From UBA1195 sp045598025 (GTDB taxonomy: Bacteria; Bacteroidota; Bacteroidia; Bacteroidales; WCHB1-69): a stretch of DNA of 16,731 nt. The stretch is taken from contig JAZLLH010000028.1 of NCBI GenBank assembly GCA_045598025.1, positions 1 to 16,731 of the forward strand, written 5' to 3'. The notes under the pieces were generated by a model. It was not told the origin of the DNA. It did not search any database and saw only the letters and a program-made list of their open reading frames with translations. Shown piece by piece: positions 7,638-14,561 of this stretch (within the stretch, counting starts at the first letter, position 1; each line of letters begins with the position of its first letter). A program made the translations under genes and the position numbers.

Positions 7638-8615
7638 ATGGATATGAAAACAAAGAGAAAATATTTCGCACATCTGCTGTTTGCGGTATGTCTGATACTG
7701 GTCGCCGTTTCCTGCCGTTCGAAAAAAGCGGATCCATTGCTTCCTCCTACCGTGTGGGATACCCCTTGCCGCATTGCCTGCGATGGCATGCTTCCGGACA
7801 GTCTTCCTCTGCTTCCCGAGGAAATGCAGGTGCAGTTGTTCCGTTACCTGAAAAATACACCGGGAGAGCAGGTGCATCTGAAAACGCCCTATCCGGAAAA
7901 TTGGGTGTTGGAGGCTGCTGTAGAATGCCTGTATTCGGATTTCGATATCTGGATAGTGTCCAATCCGGGCGAACCTGTGTACAAAATGCTGCTGACCGTG
8001 ACCCCTGTTTGGGAAGGCCGGGAAGAGCGTTCGCTGATATCGGCGGTGTGGGTCGCTTACAGCGTTGCCAATGAACAGAAAGACCATATCGTGAGTGAGG
8101 AGTGGACGGCGGATCTGGATAATGACCTGAATCTGACAATACATAAAAAGTACGAGGTCCTGCATTCCCTGACCGATACCACACAACGTTTCCATGACAA
8201 TCGGGAAAAGGAAGCCGAGGATGTATTCCACATCGCATCCGATGGTTCCATCAGTTACGAAGAACCTATGTATACAGTCGAGTATAGGGCTGTTCTTCAA
8301 TTTATTGACACTACGGAAAGTGGTCTGAACATGGATGACCAATGGCTGGAAAACAGCATGGCAATGCAGGAAGTCCTGGAACAGGAGAACATTCTTTTTG
8401 TCGAGGTTTCCCATCATTTTGACGAAGTACTGGTCACTTCCTACAACGGGGAAGCCGTGGATTTGGTGGATATATCCGCTTTCACCAAGACGTACGGACA
8501 GGGATACATCGTGCTGGAAAAAGGACGCAAGCCCCGTTACGTCCGGTATTGCCCGGCTGCAGAGGCCTTGCAGAAAATTCTTCCGGAGTGGGGTATAGAT
8601 TATATTTCTGAATAG
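7638..8615 (+). CDS. Unidentified lipoprotein
   Basis: A 325-residue protein that I do not recognise. The start at 7638 (MDMKTKRKYF) gives a good lipoprotein signal: basic N-terminus, hydrophobic stretch LLFAVCLILVAVS and lipid-anchored C26; ATG at 7644 is equally possible, while an in-frame ATG at 7584 would put a long unlikely extension before the signal. The mature region is acidic and soluble, with a mix of strands and helices (for example DFDIWIVSNPGEPVYKMLL, and ILFVEVSHHFDEVLVTSYNG near the C-terminus) and no obvious catalytic motif. The GNAT gene begins 4 bp after its stop, so the two are probably cotranscribed. Most likely an envelope protein of narrow distribution. Confidence 0.75.
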   Translation: MDMKTKRKYFAHLLFAVCLILVAVSCRSKKADPLLPPTVWDTPCRIACDGMLPDSLPLLPEEMQVQLFRYLKNTPGEQVHLKTPYPENWVLEAAVECLYSDFDIWIVSNPGEPVYKMLLTVTPVWEGREERSLISAVWVAYSVANEQKDHIVSEEWTADLDNDLNLTIHKKYEVLHSLTDTTQRFHDNREKEAEDVFHIASDGSISYEEPMYTVEYRAVLQFIDTTESGLNMDDQWLENSMAMQEVLEQENILFVEVSHHFDEVLVTSYNGEAVDLVDISAFTKTYGQGYIVLEKGRKPRYVRYCPAAEALQKILPEWGIDYISE

Positions 8616-8619
8616 GACT

Positions 8620-9135
8620 GTGATACAGGGAAAAAGCTATCTTTCACGCTGTGTCAGACCCACTCGGGATGCGGACCGGGCTGAGGTGTACGCCATGTAT
8701 GCCCATTCCAAATCCATTATGCGGGCGGATGGCAATCTGCTCCAATGGGCCGGTGATTATCCAGGAACACGGCAGTTAGAGCAGGACATGGGGCGCGGTG
8801 TCAGTTATGTAATAGAGGAAGATGGCCGTCTGGTCGGAACCTTTGCTTTCATTGTAGGAGAGGAACCTACTTATGCCAGGATTTTTGAGGGGAACTGGCC
8901 GGATACGCCTTCCGTCTATGGTACAGTACACCGTTTGGCTTGTGCGGAAGGGACACACGGCATTGCCGATACCTGTCTGGATTGGTGTTTTACACAGATT
9001 TCCTGCGTCCGTATCGATACCCATGCCGACAACCGCATCATGCGGTATTGGATGGAGAGTCGGGGGTTCCGTTACTGCGGCATCATCTATGTTGCCGACG
9101 GAACACCCCGTCGAGCTTATCAGAAAAACATGTGA
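8620..9135 (+). CDS. GNAT-family N-acetyltransferase
   Basis: A 171-residue protein with a GNAT fold pattern: an N-terminal RPTRDADRAEVYAMYAHSK strand-helix, a central YVIEEDGRLVGTFAFIVGEE beta hairpin, VHRLAC (beta4), a helix after the acetyl-CoA loop and a late RIDTHADNRIMRYWMESRGF region, which is typical of Bacteroidota members. The pyrophosphate loop reads AEGTHGIADT and is a poor match to the R/QxxGxG/A consensus. The start is taken as GTG at 8620, 4 bp after the lipoprotein stop; the first internal ATG (in VYAMYA) would remove beta1. The substrate is unknown. It converges on the alcohol dehydrogenase gene with an 8-bp gap. Confidence 0.82.
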   Translation: MIQGKSYLSRCVRPTRDADRAEVYAMYAHSKSIMRADGNLLQWAGDYPGTRQLEQDMGRGVSYVIEEDGRLVGTFAFIVGEEPTYARIFEGNWPDTPSVYGTVHRLACAEGTHGIADTCLDWCFTQISCVRIDTHADNRIMRYWMESRGFRYCGIIYVADGTPRRAYQKNM

Positions 9136-9143
9136 AAGGGGCG

Positions 9144-10310
9144 TCAGAAGCACTCCTGCAGTATTTCCAGCACTTCTTCGGTTGTGAGAACGTGGTAGTC
9201 TCCGATTTTTTGGCAGGATTCTGCAATCAGCGGCAGCATCTCCCGGGTACATCCCACCTCATACAGGTGACGAGAAATGCCCAGTTCATTGATGAAGCGG
9301 TCCAAGCAGTCTATGCCTTCCGAGGCCACCGCTTCGTCGCTTTTCCCTTCGGGATTCACATGCCACACATTGCGGGCATAGCGGACGAACTGGTGCAGAC
9401 CATATCGGTACTGATGGCGGTAATAGGGAATGGAAATAATGGCCAGTCCGATGCCGTGCGGGCAGTCACAGTAGGCTCCTAATTGATGCTCTATCTGGTG
9501 AACTTCCCAGTCCTGCTTTTTTCCGACAGCCAGAATGCGGTTCAGTCCCATGGTGGAGCACCACATGATGTTGCTGCGGGCTTCGTAGTCCTTGGGATTC
9601 CGGAGGGCAGCGCGGGCTGCGGAAATGAGAGCGAGCATGTCGCCTTCCAACAGGTAGTCGCTCACGTTGTCGTCATTTCCTCCGAAGTATTGTTCCATCA
9701 GATGAGAAAATATGTCGAAAATGCCGCTCACCATCTGGTGATGCGGTACGCTGAAGGTGAATTCCGGATTGAGAATGGAAAAACGGGGGCAGACGTTTTC
9801 CATAGGAAAATGACTGGCTGCTTTGATTTTTTTCTCCTCATGGGTGATGACGGCGCCGGCATTCATTTCTGAAGCGGTTCCTGTCATGGTGAGCACGCAA
9901 CCTATGGGGACGGCTTTTCCTGCGAGCGGGCGGTGCTGTTCCCAATAATATTCCCAAGGGTCGGAAGGACAGTAGGCTCCCGCTGCTATACCTTTACAGC
10001 AGTCGATAACCGAACCTCCGCCTACGGCGAGAATCAGGTCGGTGTGGTGTTCCCGTACCAGTCGGCATCCCTCGATTACCTGACTGTAGCGGGGGTTGGA
10101 ACAGATGCCGGACAATTCGACTACTTGTTTGCCGGCAGCGCGCAGGCAGTCAATGACTTGGTCGTAGATTCCGTTTCTCCGTATGGAATTTTTACCATAA
10201 ACCAATAATACGTTGGGTCCGTAAAGGGCCAATTCTTCGGGCAGGTGTTCCATAGCGGTTCGGCCGAAATGAATGCGGGTAGGGTTTTGAAAAGTGAAAT
10301 CGGTATTCAT
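9144..10310 (-). CDS. Iron-containing alcohol dehydrogenase (BdhA/YqhD-like)
   Basis: A 388-residue NAD(P)H-dependent alcohol dehydrogenase of the iron-type (group III) family, closest in pattern to butanol dehydrogenase BdhA and YqhD. The N-terminal Rossmann-like domain shows GGGSVID (97-103) for the cofactor; the C-terminal helical domain supplies metal ligands D199 and H203 (FDIFSH), H271 (WEVHQIEH) and H285 (PHGIG), which align with the YqhD ligands D194, H198, H267 and H281. It reduces aldehydes to alcohols in the cytoplasm, useful for fermentative redox balance or aldehyde detoxification. I use ATG 10310 because the fold begins at FTFQNPTRIHFG; the frame stays open further upstream but contains the promoter. 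An exact -7 box lies at 10366-10374. Confidence 0.93.
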   Translation of the reverse strand: MNTDFTFQNPTRIHFGRTAMEHLPEELALYGPNVLLVYGKNSIRRNGIYDQVIDCLRAAGKQVVELSGICSNPRYSQVIEGCRLVREHHTDLILAVGGGSVIDCCKGIAAGAYCPSDPWEYYWEQHRPLAGKAVPIGCVLTMTGTASEMNAGAVITHEEKKIKAASHFPMENVCPRFSILNPEFTFSVPHHQMVSGIFDIFSHLMEQYFGGNDDNVSDYLLEGDMLALISAARAALRNPKDYEARSNIMWCSTMGLNRILAVGKKQDWEVHQIEHQLGAYCDCPHGIGLAIISIPYYRHQYRYGLHQFVRYARNVWHVNPEGKSDEAVASEGIDCLDRFINELGISRHLYEVGCTREMLPLIAESCQKIGDYHVLTTEEVLEILQECF

Positions 10311-10365
10311 GTTTGTTAGAGTTAAGTCGTTATCTCCTGACGGAACCGTTCCGCAGGGAGGATTT

Positions 10366-10374
10366 GCAAAAATA
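10366..10374 (-). promoter_or_regulatory. -7 box of the alcohol dehydrogenase promoter
   Basis: Read on the - strand, TATTTTTGC matches TAnnTTTGC exactly and lies 55 bp before the ATG at 10310. This also argues against any start codon further upstream. No clean -33 TTTG is seen at the usual distance. Confidence 0.65.
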
Positions 10375-10442
10375 GCCAAAAAATCAATGTGCATAGCGGA
10401 AATTTTTCTGTTTTTTCTCATCCTTTGTATTGGAATCGGGTG

Positions 10443-10451
10443 TATATTTGC
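10443..10451 (+). promoter_or_regulatory. -7 box abutting the start of the small secreted protein gene
   Basis: TATATTTGC matches TAnnTTTGC exactly. It ends only two bases before the ATG at 10454. A TTTG at 10424-10427 is 15 bp upstream, shorter than usual. If used, transcription would begin at or inside the start codon. Confidence 0.5.
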
Positions 10452-10453
10452 AT

Positions 10454-10837
10454 ATGAAAAAAACTTTGCGTAAAAAGGTCTGGTTTATTGCTGTCTGCTG
10501 TCTGTTAGGCAGTAGGTTAGCCATTCCTTTCTATGGCGAATCCATTCCACAGATTGGAGCGGAACCGGAATATTCCGTTCTATTTGACCTGCAACCGTCC
10601 AAGGATGCTGTAGCTTTGCCGGGAGGAACCTATGCCTCCAGTGTCCCGCACGTAATTGTGTTGCACAGTTTGCAGTGCCGGCAGTCAGAAAACGGGAAAT
10701 ACCAGTCGTTGCATGGCGCTAAGCCTTTTGTCTCCGTCAAACCGAAACAGGCCCATGCGGAGACCATCACGTATGCACACAGGAATATCTATCCTGTTGA
10801 GTATTACATTTATTTTATGAGAGAAATCATCATTTAG
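10454..10837 (+). CDS. Small secreted protein of unknown function
   Basis: A 127-residue protein with a strongly basic start and hydrophobic core (MKKTLRKKVWFIAVCCLLG), consistent with a signal peptide or a single N-terminal membrane anchor. The mature part contains a few charged residues and ends in the hydrophobic, Tyr-rich tail PVEYYIYFMREIII. I do not recognise the family. The only in-frame ATG near the front is 10454, right after a -7 box; a TTG at 10430 lies upstream of that box and is unlikely. A strong hairpin with a T-tract follows at 10858-10914, so the gene is probably a monocistronic unit divergent from the alcohol dehydrogenase. Confidence 0.6.
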   Translation: MKKTLRKKVWFIAVCCLLGSRLAIPFYGESIPQIGAEPEYSVLFDLQPSKDAVALPGGTYASSVPHVIVLHSLQCRQSENGKYQSLHGAKPFVSVKPKQAHAETITYAHRNIYPVEYYIYFMREIII

Positions 10838-10857
10838 CAGCTCCATTACTTATGTAT

Positions 10858-10914
10858 ACGGCAGCCTGTGTCTGACGAACAGCCCTATTGTGCGGGCTGC
10901 CGTTTTATTTTTTT
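10858..10914 (+). terminator. Intrinsic terminator with a competing inner hairpin
   Basis: ACGGCAGCC (10858-10866) pairs perfectly with GGCTGCCGT (10895-10903) and is followed by TTTTATTTTTTT. Within the long loop CAGCCC (10880-10885) can instead pair with GGGCTG (10894-10899) around an eight-base loop, so two mutually exclusive stems share the same 3' arm. It most simply terminates the small secreted protein transcript. Confidence 0.75.
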
Positions 10915-10928
10915 CATGAAGTGGAAAA

Positions 10929-10945
10929 TTTCCGCCATGCGGAAA
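10929..10945. repeat. Perfect inverted repeat, 7-bp arms
   Basis: TTTCCGC, a 3-base spacer CAT, then GCGGAAA. It lies 36 bp before the ATG of the two-helix membrane protein, in the place of a leader or operator. It may be an RNA hairpin or a protein-binding site; no recognised regulator matches it. Confidence 0.5.
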
Positions 10946-10980
10946 ATGCACTTCTGCAGTATCAGTATGGATTAAAATCA

Positions 10981-11499
10981 ATGAAAATGACAAACAAAAA
11001 TATTGACAAACAGATTTACCGTTTGTCACCTCATATTCGCAGGCATTACCTTCCGCTGTATGGCGGATACATCTGCACTTTGGTTGGAGTGTTGGCTGCA
11101 ACCTTGTATTTCAGTATCGGCAATATTTCCGGGCGTCAGGCCCTGAGTGAATTCATCATAGCTCTCATTGCTCTCGGTATCATCGCCTTCCTCATCGTAG
11201 TGTTTTACTACCTGGTTGGGGATTGCTGCCGTCCGTATTATCGTCCTGATCACAGCCTGATTGAGAGAACCGAAGGCTATTATGACAACAGCCAGCGTTC
11301 TGCCATTGTAACAATGGTGAAGAATGGCGATGTCGATGCCTTGCAGGAATTGCCCAAAAGCGTGCAGGCCCAGTTGATTGCGGTCTGTTACAGAGATGCT
11401 GGAGGACATATCACTGCCATGCAGGCATTTGAAAATGATGAAGGCCGTCTCACGCCCATCACCGACATCTGTTTTGTTGAGAAAAACAGCGAAGCATAG
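10981..11499 (+). CDS. Two-helix inner-membrane protein of unknown function
   Basis: A 172-residue protein. The N-terminal 25 residues are basic and cytoplasmic-looking, followed by two transmembrane helices at about 27-47 and 58-80 joined by a short loop (IGNISGRQALSE). The C-terminal about 90 residues are soluble and acidic, with a helical stretch (RSAIVTMVKNGDVDALQELP) reminiscent of a single ankyrin-like helix pair, though too little to call a domain. I chose ATG 10981 (MKMTNKN; ATG 10987 is equivalent) because the frame further upstream runs through the terminator of the preceding gene. The neighbours are the small secreted protein and the decayed phosphate-response genes, which do not reveal a function. 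Confidence 0.65.
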   Translation: MKMTNKNIDKQIYRLSPHIRRHYLPLYGGYICTLVGVLAATLYFSIGNISGRQALSEFIIALIALGIIAFLIVVFYYLVGDCCRPYYRPDHSLIERTEGYYDNSQRSAIVTMVKNGDVDALQELPKSVQAQLIAVCYRDAGGHITAMQAFENDEGRLTPITDICFVEKNSEA

Positions 11500-11562
11500 C
11501 GGAAAAACCAATATCCGTTACGGCTCAAAAACCGGAAAGAGGAAAAAGCCAAGGCAATAAAA

Positions 11563-11575
11563 GGCCGGTTCGGCC
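11563..11575 (+). terminator. Short GC-rich hairpin after the two-helix protein
   Basis: GGCCG-GTT-CGGCC forms a 5-bp GC stem with a 3-base loop, followed by GTTTATCC. The T-tract is poor, so this is only a possible terminator separating the membrane protein from the response-regulator gene. Confidence 0.3.
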
Positions 11576-11607
11576 GTTTATCCTTCAACAGTTGTTTTTT
11601 ACAGCGA

Positions 11608-12303
11608 ATGAAGAGAATCCTCATAGTGGAAGACGAAGAAGACCTTCGCGAGATACTGGTCTTCAATATTTTCCAGGCCGGCTATGATTGCCTTGAAGCC
11701 TGATCCGCGGAAGCGGCTGAGCCGATTGTTGCCGGGGAGGGGGTGGACCTTATTCTTCTGGATGTAATGCTGCCTGGAATTTCGGGTTACGAGTTTGCCC
11801 GGAATATGAGACAGCAGGGAATAACTACGCCTGTTATTTTTCTCACGGCACTTTCTACGGAAGATCATTTGATGCAGGGGTTTGAGTCCGGTGCGGATGA
11901 CTATATTCCCAAGCCTTTTTCCATCAACGAAGTACTGGCTCGCATCAAGGCGGTGCTCAGACGGACTTCTCCAGAAAAAAAACAATTGGTCAGGGGACCG
12001 CTCTGTGCTGATCTGCAGCGCGGTCTCGTGACACTGGAAGGCGTTCCTGTCAGTCTTTCCCGAAAGGAGTATGACCTGCTGCTGTTGCTGATGCGGAACC
12101 CTGGAGTCTGTTACTCCCGGGCCGAGCTCATCCGACAGTTGTGGAAGGATTCACCCTATGTGCTTGAAAGAACAGTGGATGTACATATTACCCGCATCCG
12201 TTCTAAATTGGGCGCGCATCGGGATCTGGTGCGGAACAGAGCCGGTTTCGGCTATTATATGGAGAGTGATGGGGAATCCACAAGTGAAAGGTATGAAGTT
12301 TAA
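11608..12303 (+). pseudogene. PhoB/OmpR-type response regulator interrupted by UGA at codon 32
   Basis: The frame from ATG 11608 encodes a complete-length (231-codon) response regulator. The receiver domain shows D9 (IVEDEED), phosphoacceptor D52 (LILLDVMLPG), T80 and K102 (YIPKPF). The C-terminal winged-helix DNA-binding domain (about 130-225) ends in RTVDVHITRIRSKLG and RNRAGFGYYME. A TGA at 11701-11703 interrupts the receiver between alpha1 and beta2, with the frame unbroken on both sides, so one substitution explains it. No start codon downstream would restore the receiver; a product restarting near 11743-11764 would lack D9 and helix 1. It overlaps the kinase gene by 11 bp, as in intact phoB-phoR-type operons. 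It could still yield a DNA-binding fragment, but regulated activity seems lost unless this is a sequencing error. Confidence 0.88.
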
Positions 12304-13099
12304 ATTGAAAGTTACCGTTTTTTTTGCACTGCTGTCCATCATGGCGGCCGGAATCCTTGTGCACATTGCCGAAGTCAGAGAGCGAAACAACAGAAAGGAA
12401 ACACTGAAAGCCCGTCTGGACTCCTATGCGGACATCGTTGCTTCAGCGGACAGCGTATCCCAAGTCAGTTCCTTTCTGCCGGAAAATATGCGGATTACTG
12501 TACTCGGGCTGGACGGGGACGTGCATTATGATACGTATGAAACTTCCGGAGTGTTGGAGAATCTCATTGACCGGACGTACAGACAGTCCCTCCGGCTTTC
12601 CGAGTTGATCAACGATATAGGACTCATCACCAAGATAGAGGAAGCACCGGATCAGTTTTCTTTCGAGCATCTGGACCTGTGTATCCTGGTGGATGAAATT
12701 TTTGAAGAATTGAATCCCAAACTGGTGGAAAACCGCATTACCGTAGTTAATATGATGCAGTCTCCCTCCTTTATGAACGGGAACCGCAATCTGTTGTACG
12801 CCCTTTTCCGCAATTTGGTGGAAAACAGTATCAAATATGCAGGACCCGATACCGTCATTCATTTGTGCAGTTTTCGCGAGAATGGACAGATTCATGTGGA
12901 ATACTATGATACCGGGAAAGGTGTTTCTGCGGAATGTACCGATCGCATTTTTGACCGTTTTTACCGTATTCCCGGCAGTCAGGGTGAGGGTTCCGGGCTG
13001 GGATTGTCCATTGTCCGCAATGCCGTGCTCTTTCATAAAGGCAGTGTAGAAGCCTCCAACAGACCCGGTGCCGGACTGCAGTTTGATATCCGTCTGTAG
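12293..13099 (+). pseudogene. PhoR-type histidine kinase with central in-frame deletion (no H-box)
   Basis: This 268-residue frame joins the two ends of a PhoR/SenX3-type sensor kinase. Residues 1-94 are the family N-terminus: a transmembrane helix (about 7-25) and the start of the extracytoplasmic sensor (ITVLGLDGDVHYDTYETS). Residues 95-268 begin in the second helix of the dimerisation domain (TYRQSLRLSELINDIGLI) and carry an ATPase domain with N-box (FRNLVENSIKY), DTGKGVS, IFDRFYRI and GSGLGLSIVRN. Absent are the second transmembrane helix, any HAMP or PAS region and the HELRTP-type H-box with the phosphorylatable histidine. Full-length Bacteroidota homologues are, from memory, near 590 residues, so roughly 300 are missing; the junction is near LIDR at 12563-12574. 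It cannot autophosphorylate in the normal way. It follows the regulator with an 11-bp overlap. Confidence 0.85.
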
Positions 13100-13108
13100 C
13101 CTTTTTTT
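13076..13108 (+). terminator. Weak terminator at the end of the kinase gene
   Basis: CTGCAG (13076-13081) can pair with CTGTAG (13094-13099, including the stop codon) with one G-U pair, followed closely by seven T residues at 13102-13108. The stem is short, so support is modest. Confidence 0.35.
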
Positions 13109-13144
13109 AACAGAATTGTAACCGATTTTTCCCCCCGTGTGATG

Positions 13145-13153
13145 TACTTTTGC
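13145..13153 (+). promoter_or_regulatory. -7 box before the broken Na/Pi cotransporter gene
   Basis: TACTTTTGC matches TAnnTTTGC exactly, 44 bp before the ATG at 13197 and after a T/C-rich tract. It suggests that the transporter had its own promoter and that the promoter survived the loss of the first half of the gene. Confidence 0.55.
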
Positions 13154-13196
13154 ATGCGGAATCTCGGGTGGGTACATCCGCTCAAAAAAGAATGCG

Positions 13197-14512
13197 ATGA
13201 AGTCCATAGGCGAATTCATCATCGGATTGTCTCTGCTTTTGGTGGGAATGAATCTGTTGCAGAGTGCTATGCCGGATTTGGGGCTATATCCGAAATTTTT
13301 GGAAGCATTGGCCTCCATTTCTCGTTTCGGATTTTTTTCTGTGTTGTTTTTTGTACTTATCGGTGCTTGCTGACCTGTCTGGTGCAGGCATCGGCAGCCA
13401 TGATGGCCATTACTCTGGTGATGTGCTATAAAGGGTGGATTGGTTTTGATATGGCTGTAGCCTTGGTAATGGGGCAGAACATAGGAACTGCCATTACTGC
13501 CAATCTGGCGGCTATGGTGGCAAATACGGCCGGTAAAAAGGCTGCCAGGGCGCATCTGGTGTTCAACGTGCTTGGTGTGATCATTACGTTGTTAGCCTTC
13601 CGACCGATCATGAACCTCATTGCGGCCATGACGACCGGAATAACCGGCTCCACTCCGTATCTTTCTGTGGGTGACAGCGGCTATTTGCCCGAATCCATTC
13701 CGATGGCCCTTTCCATTTTCCATACTTTTTTCAATGTGGTCAATACCCTCATTCTGGTATGGTTTATTCCGTATATTATCCGGATTGTAGATTGGATGGT
13801 TCCGGTCAGTGGCGAAGAGGAAGATGATGAGTTTCGTTTGCGCTATATTCCAGGAAATTATATGGATACGGCAGAACTGAATATAGAAACAGCAAAACAG
13901 GAAATCGAAAATTTTTCCAAGCGGGTATTGCGGATGTATTCTTTTCTTCCAGCTTTGCGGGCCGCCAAGGATGAAGAAGAATTTTTTGAGATTTTCAAAC
14001 GTATTGAGAAATACGAAGGCATTACCGACCGCATGGAACAGGAAATTACCCGATATCTGACCCGTGTTTCCGAAAGCGATCTTTCTCAACGTGGTTCACA
14101 GCGCATCAGCGGCATGTTGCGCATCATTGATAATCTGGAATCGATAGGAGACACCATATATCAGATAGCCATCCTTTACAAAAACAAACGCAACGATGCT
14201 GTGCATTTCGGAGAAAACCTCAATGTCAATCTCGAACACATGGCCGAATTGGTGCAGCACGCCTTCAATGTGATGAACACTAATCTGTACGGGCGTTATT
14301 CCGATGCCGACCTGAATGCAGCCTATCAAGCCGAAGATGCGGTAAACCGTTACCGTGACGAACTTCGTGAACGTCACCTCGCAGATCTCAGGGAAGGGGT
14401 GTACGATTATTCTATAGGTTCTGTATACAGCGGGCTGTACGCCTTGTATGAAAAAACGGCCGACTACGTCATCAACGTCAGTGAGGCCGTCTGTGGAGGA
14501 AAGCGGAGGTAA
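13197..14512 (+). pseudogene. Na/Pi cotransporter (NptA/PhoU type), N-terminally truncated and frameshifted
   Basis: From ATG 13197 the frame encodes MKSIGEFIIGLSLLLVGMNL through FFVLIGAC, then meets TGA at 13371-13373. The family sequence continues in the -1 frame from 13370 (LTCLVQASAAMMAITLVMC), through GQNIGTAITANLAAMVAN, to the C-terminus, so one base has been lost near 13365-13372. The cytoplasmic C-terminal region (about 280 onward) is PhoU-like (KRIEKYEGITDRMEQEI...GMLRIIDNLESIGD). Homologues have two inverted membrane repeats, each with a QSSSA-type motif, and are roughly 560 residues; the reconstructed protein is about 438 residues and begins in the loop before the second repeat, so about 125 residues are missing. 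The remaining motif reads QASAA. The gene should be unable to transport phosphate. Confidence 0.87.
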
Positions 14513-14561
14513 TCTTTTCTGTCAGGAAAGCGTAGGATGCTCTCCTTTCAAGTACCTGGGC

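Noticed and set aside
9144..10421. Longer N-terminus for the alcohol dehydrogenase beginning near 10421
   Set aside because: It would include the exact promoter box at 10366-10374 and 37 residues without family similarity.
13139..13369. The longer open frame from 13139 as the true N-terminus of the cotransporter
   Set aside because: Its first about 75 residues bear no resemblance to the family, whereas the overlapping frame from 13197 encodes the expected membrane segment, and the start would overlap the promoter box.
11701..13373. UGA recoded as Trp or selenocysteine to explain the breaks in the regulator and transporter
   Set aside because: UGA serves as the normal stop of other genes here (acetyltransferase at 9133-9135, RseC-like at 5930-5932), the transporter break also needs a frame change, and no selenocysteine insertion hairpin was apparent.
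13362..13375. Programmed ribosomal frameshift in the cotransporter gene
   Set aside because: No slippery heptamer at the shift point, and the gene also lacks its first half, so decay is the simpler explanation.
12443..13555. 370-codon - strand frame across the kinase and cotransporter remnants
   Set aside because: Translation has no recognisable domains, while the + strand shows unmistakable kinase and transporter motifs despite the lesions.
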